A DNA stretch of 38,769 nucleotides from Verrucomicrobiales bacterium (GTDB taxonomy: Bacteria > Verrucomicrobiota > Verrucomicrobiia > Verrucomicrobiales > DEV007): NCBI GenBank assembly GCA_029213025.1, contig JARGOZ010000004.1, positions 79,042-117,810 of the forward strand. The letters are read 5' to 3'. The notes under the pieces are model-generated. The model ran no database searches and was not told the origin of the DNA. It worked only from the letters and a program-made list of their open reading frames with translations. A program made the position numbers and the translations under genes. How positions within the stretch are numbered: the first letter of the stretch is position 1; the number at the start of each line of letters is the position of its first letter. Positions 1 to 8,394 of the stretch are shown here, piece after piece.

Positions 1-20
1 GAAAGCGAAATAGATCGGCT

Positions 21-53
21 CAACAGTCTGAATAGCGAAAGCATGAACTGTTG
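21..53. other. Inverted repeat with inner GCGAAAGC mini-hairpin
   Basis: CAACAGT (21-27) and ACTGTTG (47-53) are perfect reverse complements. The interval between them holds GCGAAAGC, a very stable short hairpin with a GAAA loop. It lies just before the decayed IS110 transposase and could be a remnant of the element's non-coding end, but no complete element boundary is visible. The remaining sequence up to about position 116 shows nothing recognisable. Confidence 0.35.
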
Positions 54-116
54 CAAGTAACGTAGTTAATTAAGGATTACGACTCGCAGCAGTTAAACGC
101 GAAGACCATTGGCGGA

Positions 117-935
117 GAATTTCCACCTCGCACAACAGTCAGATCCTTTTCCACTTTCAATACAGGATTGCAGAAGCGATTGACTGGTTCAAAGCACAAA
201 ATATCAAAACCCTGGCCATTGAAAGCACCGGTAACTACCGGGTCGCGCTCTTTGATCCATTCAAGCAGAACGGCTTCCAGGTCTGCCTCACCAACGCAAG
301 CTTTGCGAATCGTTGCCCGGTAGAAACACCGGTGTGTGTGATGCCCGGTGGATTCAGTAGCTTCACACCGCCGGCTTGCGTCACTCCTCCTGCGTTTTGG
401 ATGGAGAATTCAGGGTGATTCACTACCGCGACGGTCTCATCAAATACGGCGCTCGCTACATCCTGTTGATGCAGCAAGCCTTAACCCAAATGAACGTGCA
501 GCTACATCACGCTGTTAGCTATCGATGGGCTGAGCGGGCGAAAAATCATCGAAGCAATCCTTGCTGGCGAGCGTGATTCCGAAGTGCTGGCCGACCTGCG
601 CCACGCCAACTGCCGGATCCCTCGTAAGACTGTTATTGAAGCGTTGAGTGGTAATTACCGCGAGGAATATCTCTTTGTCATGGGCATGAACTACCGGCGC
701 TGGAAAAATGGGCGCCAGGAGATCTATGAAACTGAACAGGAATGATCCCGGCTGCTGGCGAAATACAGCGACACATCAACTGGTAAGATTGTCTACGCAA
801 TGATCTCCACCGGAAAACCCATGATCCGACTATTGGCGAAAAGACCGGTACAACCTTGCCTGGACGACAACTGAAAGGGCTCGAGAGGAAGGCGAAAAGA
901 ACCTGCCGTAACTTTCGATGTATCAAACCTTAACA
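117..935 (+). pseudogene. Decayed IS110-family (IS1111-like) transposase
   Basis: Pieces of an IS110-type transposase can be read in order across shifting frames. They are VRSFSTFNTGLQ (about 138-173), a segment with IESTGNY and VALFDPFKQNGF (about 180-295), GRNTGVCDARWIQ followed by an in-frame TAG at 358-360, and ALTQMNVQLHH (about 478-510). After a further frameshift come LSGRKIIEAILAGERDSEV and ALSGNYREEYLF, ending in a TGA at 743-745. Similarity fades after about 760. The N-terminal DEDD region is absent and several residues are lost near 415. The family is recognised from these conserved blocks. With at least three frameshifts and two stops it cannot make a working transposase. It probably marks an old insertion beside the exopolysaccharide operon. 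The far end of the remnant is uncertain. Confidence 0.8.
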
Positions 936-1007
936 ACTCAACTGCATAAACTTGTTACCTGGTAGGGGACAATCACAGAATGAAATCAGTCGGGATTGAA
1001 TATGTAA

Positions 1008-1070
1008 AAGAGGGTTGATAACACCGTTATTGGAATTATAATAGTCGTAATATCCATAATTAACCCTCTT
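1008..1070. repeat. 9-bp inverted repeat bracketing the exopolysaccharide promoter
   Basis: AAGAGGGTT (1008-1016) and AACCCTCTT (1062-1070) are perfect reverse complements 45 bp apart. The left arm overlaps the first two bases of the predicted -35 hexamer. The right arm lies about 13-21 bases after the likely transcription start. This placement fits a two-site repressor operator, or a hairpin in the untranslated leader. It could also be a leftover end of the neighbouring IS110 remnant. Confidence 0.5.
1015..1042 (+). promoter_or_regulatory. sigma70-type promoter of the exopolysaccharide operon
   Basis: TTGATA (1015-1020), a 16-bp spacer and a perfect TATAAT (1037-1042) precede the first gene of the operon. 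The expected start of transcription is near 1049, giving a leader of about 50 bases. It is the strongest promoter-like match I saw in the window. Confidence 0.65.
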
Positions 1071-1099
1071 CTAAACCATTTCGATTCCATCTGAATTTA

Positions 1100-3241
1100 A
1101 TGAATCAACTCGAGACCAAACCGGCGCAAGGTGATGCTACCGAGGGATTGTTCCCAGGATTTCCGACTCTCGATATACCCAAATTAATCGATTTGGTGGT
1201 CAAGCGGCTATGGATAGCTGCAGCAATTTTCGGCGTTTTCGTGGCGGTGGCGTTAATTTATGTATTCACCGCCGAAAAAATCTATGAATCGAATGCTCTG
1301 ATCAACATCGAATCGTCGAAATCCGACGGTGTGTTTTCAGGTATCAAAGGGGGCAGGCAAACCAGCTATGAATCGCTGGATTCATTAAAATCTATAGCAG
1401 CAGGTCTGACCAGTGGATCTGCTATTCTCCGGGTCGTAGACGAACTTAACTTGCGGGATGATGCCACTTTTATGCCGCCCAAAAAGGACGGGCCCTACGC
1501 TGATGCTGAAGTGGTAGAGTTTCTGGGGGATCGACTGTCATCTGAATTAATTCGGGGTGAACGAAATATATATCTCAGCGTGCGTGACACCGACCCGATG
1601 CGGGCGAAGAAAATCGCTACTACAGTAATTTCCGAGTTTAGGGAATTGCTGCGCGAGCAAAATGCCGAAGTGGCGGAAAAAACGAGGCAGACCCTTATCG
1701 AGGAAAGTAAGCGCCAGGCTGAGCGGGTTGATAGTGCCGAAGAAGCGCTTCAGAAATTCCGGGAGGAATACCCGGAGATACCTCTCGATGAAGAGAGTGG
1801 AGTGCTGAATCAAAAATACCTCGATTTGCAGGCGATAGCCAGTCGCGTAGCCGAAGAAGCTTCACGGCTGGAGGCGGAATACAATCAACTTCTCGAAGTG
1901 AAAGATGATCCCGAACGAATTCTCGAAATTGGTGACTATTCGGAGTTGGAAAGTATACAGAAACTCATTTTGGCAAGGGACCAAAAGACGGCGGAATTCT
2001 ACAAGATTAAGCAACAGTATACGGAACTACATCCCGTCTACCAGTCTTACCAGGGGGATGTCAAAGGTCTTGAACAACAAGTCCTGCAGTCAGCAATAGC
2101 ACTGGGGGAATCAATTGAGACAAGATATTTCTCCGCTTTAGAACGAGCCAAAAGTGCGAAAGAAGCGGTAAAAGCCCAGGCGGGCGAAAACCTGAAAGCT
2201 GAAAGTGTTCGTCGTCAATTTCGAACCTTAAAAAGGAGCAGGGAAGCGGCCCTGGCTACCTATGATCGTCTTCTGGAAAGGATAGAGGATACCAGTGTTA
2301 CCCAAAATGTCGATGAGACAGTAATCCATACTTTCAGCCCACCGATGGTAGCCCCCAAACCGGTGAAGCCGAAAAAGACACTCACGGTTGGTGTAGCGGG
2401 GATTCTTGGTGGAATGTGCGGTTTGGGCGTCATTTTGACCATTGGATTGCTGGACCGGACGCTGACCAGTAAACGGCAGGTCGAGTCGACTCTCGGTTTG
2501 TCTGTTCTTTCCGAAATCCCAATGGCCCACCCGGACCAGGACTGGGACCTGAAGGAATCTATTCTCGTAACGAAGTCACCGAACTCTCTGGTCAGCGAAG
2601 GGTTTAGAGCTTTGCGAACTTCTCTTTCTTCGTTTACTCCTCGGAGCGTTATGTTTACCAGTGCAATGGCTGACGAAGGCAAGAGTTTTTGTGCTGCGAA
2701 CATGGCGGTGCTGCAGGCTCAGTTCGGCTATCGAACCCTGCTCGTGGATGCCGACTTTAGAAGTCCCCAATTGGCTCGGGTATTTACTGATCCAAAACAC
2801 GGGGATTCCGGCCATGCGCTCGTGCCACAGAACCATTGCCAGGAAACTGTAGTTCCCAATCTGTTTCTAATTTCTATGGGCCGGTTTATGCCGGATGGAG
2901 GTGAACCTATTAACGGAGAGCATTTTGCCGCTATGCTATGGGAAGCGTATGCGAATTTTGATTGCGTCATTATCGACTCTTCTCCTCTTTGCCTGGTAAG
3001 TGACGGCCTTACATACGCCAGATATGCCGATGCGGTAGTTCTTGTGGTGAAGTCGAGTTTCACGCAAACGGGACCCGCCCAGGAGGCAATTAAGGGGCTC
3101 AGGAGAATGAGGGCACCTATCGCCGGATGTGTTTTGAATGGCATCACCAAAGTGGATTTGGCTAAAGCTCAATATGTGAATCGAACGGTTTCTTTGCTTC
3201 CCCGACCAACCGAAACCGAAGCCTATCATACCACCGTCTAG
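1100..3241 (+). CDS. Wzz/GumC-type chain-length protein fused to a BY-kinase
   Basis: This 713-residue inner-membrane protein should control polymerisation and export of an exopolysaccharide. A Wzz-type transmembrane segment lies near residues 37-58. A long charged, helical coiled-coil periplasmic region follows, then a Pro-rich stretch (PPMVAPKPVKPKK) and a second membrane segment near 434-453. The C-terminal cytoplasmic domain is a CpsD/CapB-type tyrosine kinase: P-loop SAMADEGKS (about 521-529), Walker A' LLVDADFRSP (about 547-556) and Walker B CVIIDSS around Asp626. Such proteins usually end in a cluster of tyrosines, but this tail has only two well-separated ones (AQYVNR and EAYHTTV). 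It is the first gene of the operon, behind the 1015-1042 promoter. No Shine-Dalgarno sequence precedes the ATG. Confidence 0.88.
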   Translation: MNQLETKPAQGDATEGLFPGFPTLDIPKLIDLVVKRLWIAAAIFGVFVAVALIYVFTAEKIYESNALINIESSKSDGVFSGIKGGRQTSYESLDSLKSIAAGLTSGSAILRVVDELNLRDDATFMPPKKDGPYADAEVVEFLGDRLSSELIRGERNIYLSVRDTDPMRAKKIATTVISEFRELLREQNAEVAEKTRQTLIEESKRQAERVDSAEEALQKFREEYPEIPLDEESGVLNQKYLDLQAIASRVAEEASRLEAEYNQLLEVKDDPERILEIGDYSELESIQKLILARDQKTAEFYKIKQQYTELHPVYQSYQGDVKGLEQQVLQSAIALGESIETRYFSALERAKSAKEAVKAQAGENLKAESVRRQFRTLKRSREAALATYDRLLERIEDTSVTQNVDETVIHTFSPPMVAPKPVKPKKTLTVGVAGILGGMCGLGVILTIGLLDRTLTSKRQVESTLGLSVLSEIPMAHPDQDWDLKESILVTKSPNSLVSEGFRALRTSLSSFTPRSVMFTSAMADEGKSFCAANMAVLQAQFGYRTLLVDADFRSPQLARVFTDPKHGDSGHALVPQNHCQETVVPNLFLISMGRFMPDGGEPINGEHFAAMLWEAYANFDCVIIDSSPLCLVSDGLTYARYADAVVLVVKSSFTQTGPAQEAIKGLRRMRAPIAGCVLNGITKVDLAKAQYVNRTVSLLPRPTETEAYHTTV

Positions 3242-3263
3242 TCACTTCAGGATTTTTTGAAAC

Positions 3264-4724
3264 ATGACTCAGCCCAATTCATCCCTTCAAGCAAGTCGGC
3301 CCACTGCCACCAGGTCAACCAACCAGTACAACAAGTGGGTGATTGTGAGTTTCACTATCGATACCCTGGTGATTTTAGTATCTTTGATTTCGGCTTACTT
3401 TATCAGATTCCAGACCGGCGTAGTAGGATTTGGAGTAGTTGACAGCGCAGGGCTCACCCTGGGGAGCTATTCAGGGCACATTCTTTTTGGTGTAGTTCTG
3501 ATGATGCTGGTACTAACGAATTTCCGGTTTTACAGCAAGGGGAAAATGCTGTCCTACATCAACACTCTTCAGGTGATTCTTAAGTCGACAGTCGTATGGA
3601 TTATTGCTTTCCTCACTCTATCTTTGGTTCTGAAGTTCGATCCTCCGATCAGTCGGGTGTTCTGCGCAATCGGCCTTTGCATGATAGTTATGTTACTGCC
3701 TCTCTGGAGAGCCGTGCTATGGAGGATTCTGAGTTCGGAGAAGCAGGCGGTATGCCTCCGACAGAGGGCAATAGCGGTGGGCTGGAGTTCAAACTTTGAC
3801 CAGGCAAGGGAAGCGTTCTGTAATGCTCCTGACCGGGAGTTTGACATTATAGGGCTGGTAACTCCCCCGGAGGGAAAGTTTGAGTGCCCGCCTCCCGAAG
3901 AGATTCCTGTACTGGGGGAATACGACAGGCTGGAGGCCCTGCTTCAACTTGGCGTCTGCCAAATGGTGATTGTTGCTGATGACACACTTAGAAATGGTAA
4001 TCTACTTCGACTGGCTTCCCTTTGTGAAAAAGAGATTATTGATTTTAAGCTGATTCCAACCTGTTTCCGCGTATTAATCAGTGGACTGCACCTGGAATCC
4101 GTAGGTGGGATTCCGGTTCTTGGCATTTCAAGGCTGCCGCTTCACTCGGTATTTAACCAGTATATCAAGCGCTTGATTGATATTCTCGGTGCCGTAGTCG
4201 GCCTACTGTTAGCTGCGCCGATAATCGGGATCTTTGGCTTGTTGATTTATAAAGAAAGTCCGGGTCCGATTTTTTACAGACAGAGGCGTCTCGGAGCAAA
4301 CGGCAGGATTTTTGAGATGATAAAGCTGCGGAGTATGAAGCTGGATGCTGAATCCGCAGGCAAGGCGGGATGGACGGTAAAGGATGATCCGAGATGTCTG
4401 AAAATCGGTTCTCTAATGAGGAAGCTGAATATCGATGAGGTTCCCCAGTTCTGGAACGTGTTGGTCGGTGACATGAGCCTCGTCGGCCCCAGACCGGAGC
4501 GACCCGAGTTAATACAGAAATTTAAAGAGGAAATCCCACATTACAACGCCCGGCATAATATCAAACCAGGTATTACAGGGTGGGCACAGGTAAACGGACT
4601 TCGCGGAGATACCGACCTGTCTGAAAGGGTGAGATTTGACTTACACTATATCGAAAACTGGAATGTAATTTTCGATATACAGATTATGGCACTTACATTC
4701 TTTAAAAGAGAGGGTGCCTGCTAA
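3264..4724 (+). CDS. Polyprenyl-phosphate sugar-phosphate transferase (WcaJ/PssY-type)
   Basis: This 486-residue membrane protein should start repeat-unit synthesis by moving a hexose-1-phosphate from a nucleotide sugar to undecaprenyl phosphate. The N-terminal half has about four to five hydrophobic segments and a nucleotide-binding-like cytoplasmic domain. The C-terminal third is the conserved transferase core, from KRLIDILGAVVGL (about residue 302) through GPIFYRQRRLG, KLRSM, the LNIDEVPQ block, DMSLVGPRPE and KPGITGWAQVNG. Length and order match the full-size family that carries the extra N-terminal membrane module. It starts 22 bases after the chain-length gene, and its end overlaps the next gene. 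The exact sugar cannot be told from sequence. Confidence 0.9.
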   Translation: MTQPNSSLQASRPTATRSTNQYNKWVIVSFTIDTLVILVSLISAYFIRFQTGVVGFGVVDSAGLTLGSYSGHILFGVVLMMLVLTNFRFYSKGKMLSYINTLQVILKSTVVWIIAFLTLSLVLKFDPPISRVFCAIGLCMIVMLLPLWRAVLWRILSSEKQAVCLRQRAIAVGWSSNFDQAREAFCNAPDREFDIIGLVTPPEGKFECPPPEEIPVLGEYDRLEALLQLGVCQMVIVADDTLRNGNLLRLASLCEKEIIDFKLIPTCFRVLISGLHLESVGGIPVLGISRLPLHSVFNQYIKRLIDILGAVVGLLLAAPIIGIFGLLIYKESPGPIFYRQRRLGANGRIFEMIKLRSMKLDAESAGKAGWTVKDDPRCLKIGSLMRKLNIDEVPQFWNVLVGDMSLVGPRPERPELIQKFKEEIPHYNARHNIKPGITGWAQVNGLRGDTDLSERVRFDLHYIENWNVIFDIQIMALTFFKREGAC

Positions 4725-6285
4725 ATTTTTTAATACATTGAAACTGAAAAATCCATTTCGAGATTTGAAGCAGGTGGAGCTGGACGCACCTCCCACCGCA
4801 TCGTGTGGACTATTCCGGATCCTGTTTGTTGTATACCTCGCTTCATTTGTGTTCGACTACAAATCTGTAGATTTGGGTTTTGGTGCGGCGAGCACCGGGG
4901 GATCGCCTTTGCAGTATGGGTTTCTTCTTCTGGCGATTCTATCGGGAGGCATTGGCAGTATTCTCGGTCTCCGGCATCTGCTCACTAAACCGGGTGTCTA
5001 CCTGATCATACTTTGGTGGAGCTACGTTTTGTTTGCGGTTGTGGTGGCGGTACTCTCCGGGAATGAGGTGGGGCGGATTCTTCGATTATTGATCCCATCC
5101 CTGTTGGTCGGCCTGGGAATGAATCTGACTTTAATTTGTGCCTGCGTTGGTATGAGGCCGGGCGAGGCAGTACGCTGGTTCCTTCTTGCGGGAGTCACGA
5201 ATGTGGTGTGGAAGTTTATTTACGGAGGATTTTTAAGCGGTATTCCGCTATCGGAAGTCCGGATGGGAATTTTGAGTCCGGCGATGCGCTTTTTGTTCGC
5301 CTGGTCGGCCTGCGCCCTGCTTCTCCGGCATCGTTTTACACCCTGGGTGTTCCTTGTTTTCGGTCTGCCTTTGGCCACGGCGGTACTATCAATCACCCGA
5401 TCAATGGCATTCCCAATAGTTGTGTCATTTATTTCTGCTGCCTGCTGTCTGGGGCTGGCTATGTGGTGGAAAATGTATGACCTGAAACATGCTTTTCGTA
5501 AGATTAGTGTGCTGGCAGTTTTTGGCTTCGCTGCGCTCGGGATAGTTTTGATCGCTATCATTTCGCTGCCGAATGTGGCGGATCGCTGGTCTCAACGTAT
5601 TTTTGACAATAAAGGGGCAGGCGGTGCTACTACAGAAGATCTGTCCACTTTGATGAGGAAAGCCGAAGCAAAGTCGATGTGGGACATCCTTTCGAAAGAT
5701 CCGGAAACTTTTGTCTATGGTAAAGGCCTCGGTGCGGGATACTACTGGGATGAAGATTACTACCCGGAGCTTTTTCTGGTATACCCGAAAGACCGGCATC
5801 AGTTTCCTCATAATATATACAGCGCCGGACACAGTATATGGACCTATACTCTGTTTTCCAGAGGGATGATCGGAGTCGTCGTTACGTTGAGTGTTTTCTT
5901 TATCTCCATGTATCTGAGTTTGAAATCCGCCCATATGAATTCGAAAACAGTTATGGGGCCGAGGGCATGGGATTCTTTCCTGATATTTTTGCCGTTTGTC
6001 GGCATGTGGGCCATGCTAAGCGAGAGTATTACCAGGAACCCCTTCGACGAACGTTTTACCGGTGTATTGTTCGGTGTTCTGCTTGTTTTCCCGCAGTTCT
6101 ATTTTAACCGGGCGTGGTTTCTGAAACATCGGGAGAAAATTGGTCAGGAGGCACCTCAGATTATTCTGGATGAGGATCTTGTTCCGGAGGATTTAGCTGA
6201 TGACTTACGTAGCTTTTCACCGCCCGCTTCGATACAGGGAGACAGGTATTCTGGCGTTTCTACACCACAACCCTTTGGTAATTAA
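4714..6285 (+). CDS. Wzy / O-antigen ligase-like membrane protein
   Basis: This 523-residue polytopic protein has about ten hydrophobic segments. A long soluble loop (about residues 300-380) contains YGKGLGAGYYW and HNIYSAGHSIW, which matches the G-x-G and HN blocks of the O-antigen ligase/polymerase superfamily. It probably polymerises the repeat units made by the neighbouring enzymes. The GTG start at 4714 overlaps the previous gene by 11 bases and sits directly behind AGAGAGG, one of the few good ribosome-binding sites in the window, so coupled translation is likely. The last 60 residues are hydrophilic. Ligase and polymerase cannot be told apart by sequence; the operon context favours a polymerase. 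Confidence 0.8.
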   Translation: MPAKFFNTLKLKNPFRDLKQVELDAPPTASCGLFRILFVVYLASFVFDYKSVDLGFGAASTGGSPLQYGFLLLAILSGGIGSILGLRHLLTKPGVYLIILWWSYVLFAVVVAVLSGNEVGRILRLLIPSLLVGLGMNLTLICACVGMRPGEAVRWFLLAGVTNVVWKFIYGGFLSGIPLSEVRMGILSPAMRFLFAWSACALLLRHRFTPWVFLVFGLPLATAVLSITRSMAFPIVVSFISAACCLGLAMWWKMYDLKHAFRKISVLAVFGFAALGIVLIAIISLPNVADRWSQRIFDNKGAGGATTEDLSTLMRKAEAKSMWDILSKDPETFVYGKGLGAGYYWDEDYYPELFLVYPKDRHQFPHNIYSAGHSIWTYTLFSRGMIGVVVTLSVFFISMYLSLKSAHMNSKTVMGPRAWDSFLIFLPFVGMWAMLSESITRNPFDERFTGVLFGVLLVFPQFYFNRAWFLKHREKIGQEAPQIILDEDLVPEDLADDLRSFSPPASIQGDRYSGVSTPQPFGN

Positions 6286-6294
6286 TCGATTTTT

Positions 6295-7545
6295 ATGGAA
6301 CTTTTTTTAAACCTTTTTCTTCAGTGCGTATTTTGGATTTCACTGGGTTTGATTCTTCACAGTTATGGCGTTTATCCGCTGCTGATCAAAAAGCTTGGTT
6401 CGGTTAGAGGAACAGATTCTACTGTTCTGATGGCAGAAGACGAAGATCAGGACTGGCCGGAGGTGAATGTTGTAATGGCGATGTACAACGAGGAATCTGT
6501 GATCAAAGCAACCCTGCAGTCTATCGTTGATTCGGATTACCCCAGGGGCAAACTACATGTCTTTGTGGGTTCCGACAATTCCACTGATAACAGTAATAAA
6601 TTTGTGGAAGAACTGGCTTCCGAATACCCGTTTGTGAAACTGAAAGTCTTCCCTGGCAGGAACGGAAAGATAAATATTGTAAACCACCTGGTGAACAGAA
6701 TATCGGACGAAGATTCAGTTCTGATTTTGTGCGATGCCAATGTGGTGTGGGCTCCGGATTTGGCAAAAAATCTGGCCCGTCATTTTACAGACGAAAAGGT
6801 TGGAATAGTCGCTTCAAATGTTTTGGACCGGGATATTTCCTGCCGGGGGATTGCGGCCGAGGAGGATGCTTATGTAAACTTTGAAAACCGGGTAAAACAC
6901 GCCGAAGGAAAATTGTGGGGCCGTATGATGGGTGCGTTCGGTGCCTGCTATGCTCTGCGCCGGTCGGTATATGAACCTGTCCCCGGGGACTACAATGTAG
7001 ACGACTTCTTCGAGACGCTTGCCTGTTATGAAAAGGGCTATTCAGGGATCGTCGATCCGGAAGCGATATGTTATGAGTCGGTTTCAGAAGAAATCAGCGA
7101 AGAATTCCGGAGAAAGAAGCGTATTTCCAAAGGAAACTTCCAAAACCTGAGGCACTTTTTTACCTATCTACTGCCATGGAACTGCGGATTGCCGACCTTC
7201 TTCGTTTTCTGGTCACACAAAGGGATTCGCTGGTTCGGCCCGGTTCTACTCTATTGCGTTTTAGTAACAGGAATTTCGCTGGCGTGGAACTCACACTGGA
7301 TCTATGCGGTGGCCGTTTTAGGTATGATGATATCCGTGCTGATGGCTTTTGCTGACAAATGGATGGAAGACTATGGAAAAGGTGACCGGTTGCGCCTGCT
7401 GAAGTTTGTCCGGTACTTCTATGTTATGAACTGGGCCTTGTTTCACGGTGGAGTGGAATTTTGCAAAGGGGTGAGCGACAGTGTTTGGGAACCAACCCGG
7501 CGTGTAGTTGCCGGGGTAAATGTCGAAGGGGATTCTCCGGCATGA
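6295..7545 (+). CDS. Family 2 membrane glycosyltransferase
   Basis: This 416-residue processive-type GT2 enzyme has one N-terminal membrane segment. The GT-A domain follows: VNVVMAMYNEE (about residues 60-70), the nucleotide-binding SDNSTDNS, the metal-binding LCDANVVW, MMGAFGACYALRR, the catalytic-region NVDDFFETL, and RRKKRISKGNFQNL in the place of the QxxRW motif. Two or three C-terminal membrane segments lie after residue 290. The arrangement resembles poly-GlcNAc synthase and hyaluronan-type enzymes. It is the last gene of the exopolysaccharide operon, 9 bases after the polymerase-like gene. It is the only glycosyltransferase in the operon, so either the repeat unit is simple or other enzymes lie elsewhere. 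Confidence 0.88.
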   Translation: MELFLNLFLQCVFWISLGLILHSYGVYPLLIKKLGSVRGTDSTVLMAEDEDQDWPEVNVVMAMYNEESVIKATLQSIVDSDYPRGKLHVFVGSDNSTDNSNKFVEELASEYPFVKLKVFPGRNGKINIVNHLVNRISDEDSVLILCDANVVWAPDLAKNLARHFTDEKVGIVASNVLDRDISCRGIAAEEDAYVNFENRVKHAEGKLWGRMMGAFGACYALRRSVYEPVPGDYNVDDFFETLACYEKGYSGIVDPEAICYESVSEEISEEFRRKKRISKGNFQNLRHFFTYLLPWNCGLPTFFVFWSHKGIRWFGPVLLYCVLVTGISLAWNSHWIYAVAVLGMMISVLMAFADKWMEDYGKGDRLRLLKFVRYFYVMNWALFHGGVEFCKGVSDSVWEPTRRVVAGVNVEGDSPA

Positions 7546-7599
7546 TCGTGATCAGTGTTTTTTGGGTGTTGTGATTGCCCGGGATTTCGTCGAATCTAT

Positions 7600-7615
7600 G
7601 GTCTTTGAAAAGACC
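7600..7615. other. Short hairpin after the exopolysaccharide operon
   Basis: GGTCTT-TGAA-AAGACC is a perfect 6-bp stem with a 4-base loop, between the GT2 gene and the ATG chosen for the deacetylase. No T-run follows, so it is at best a weak terminator or a leader hairpin. Confidence 0.3.
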
Positions 7616-7634
7616 GCGGTTCGGCGTCCTGATT

Positions 7635-8372
7635 ATGTCACCCAATTCGAAAGCTGCTGATCACACAGATGAGGAAGGACGGGATTTACCCCGGACTCTG
7701 AACGTGAGCGAAATGTCGTGGCAAAAAGCGGCAGTGATTATTGCTCATCCTGATGACGAGACTTTCTGTTCCGGGTTGATTTGTGAGTTAACCAATGCCG
7801 GAGCGGAAGTGCTGGTTTGTTGTGTAACCAAAGGCGAAGGAGGACCGACAGGTGGGCTGGAGAGAGCTCAACTCGGGGCGGCGAGAGAAGCTGAAATGAA
7901 GTCAGCCTGTCGCGTTTTGGGGGTGAAGGAGCTGCTGTTCCTCGGTCATATCGACCCGGTTACGGAACAGGACCGGGTGTTTGCACCGAATGTGTCGGTA
8001 AGCGCTTTGTCGGCTCAAATTGCGCCGCTGGTGGAGGGTTTTGATCTGGTGATTTGTCATGGCAGTTGCGGTGAATACCGACATCCGGGACATCTGCTCG
8101 TTTTTGATGCCGTGAAGCATTTTGTCGATCACACTGACCGAAAGCCCGACTGGATGACTTTTCTGGCCCGCAATCCTGAGCATCCGATTCCCCGCCTTAT
8201 TAATCCGGACGATCAGGCTGACTATTGGCTGGATGTCGGCAAACACCGGAAGCTCCGTGAGGAAGCTTTGGCTTGTCACCGGTCACAAATCAGCCTGTTT
8301 GGAAAATTTGCCGGCGGAGATTACCGGGACTTTATCGCTAAAACTTCTCTGGAGAGCTACTGCAAACGCTGA
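7635..8372 (+). CDS. PIG-L (LmbE-like) N-acetylglucosaminyl deacetylase
   Basis: This 245-residue zinc deacetylase carries the family signature AHPDDE (about residues 37-42), with His and Asp for metal binding and general base. It also has the distal GEYRHPGH segment with the third zinc ligand. Known members remove acetyl groups from GlcNAc linked to inositol, malate, lipid or peptide carriers. A TTG at 7575 would extend the protein, but the added residues look non-native, so I chose the ATG at 7635; ATG 7713 is also possible. It follows the exopolysaccharide operon by 89 bases on the same strand and might trim an amino-sugar product of it, but that link is inference. There is no signal peptide, so it acts in the cytoplasm. 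Confidence 0.85.
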   Translation: MSPNSKAADHTDEEGRDLPRTLNVSEMSWQKAAVIIAHPDDETFCSGLICELTNAGAEVLVCCVTKGEGGPTGGLERAQLGAAREAEMKSACRVLGVKELLFLGHIDPVTEQDRVFAPNVSVSALSAQIAPLVEGFDLVICHGSCGEYRHPGHLLVFDAVKHFVDHTDRKPDWMTFLARNPEHPIPRLINPDDQADYWLDVGKHRKLREEALACHRSQISLFGKFAGGDYRDFIAKTSLESYCKR

Positions 8373-8375
8373 CTT

Positions 8376-8394
8376 AACAGGGTACAACCCTGTT
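8376..8394. repeat. Single palindromic unit of the dispersed AACAGGGTACAAT repeat
   Basis: AACAGGGTACAACCCTGTT is a perfect 8-bp stem (AACAGGGT/ACCCTGTT) with an ACA loop. It exactly fills the gap between the convergent ends of the deacetylase and DUF58 genes. The first 12 bases are identical to the repeat units at 13817-13873. As a hairpin it could stabilise or end both transcripts, though there is no T-run. Confidence 0.8.

Noticed and set aside
117..935. Functional IS110 element
   Set aside because: At least three frameshifts, two in-frame stops and a missing N-terminal catalytic region.
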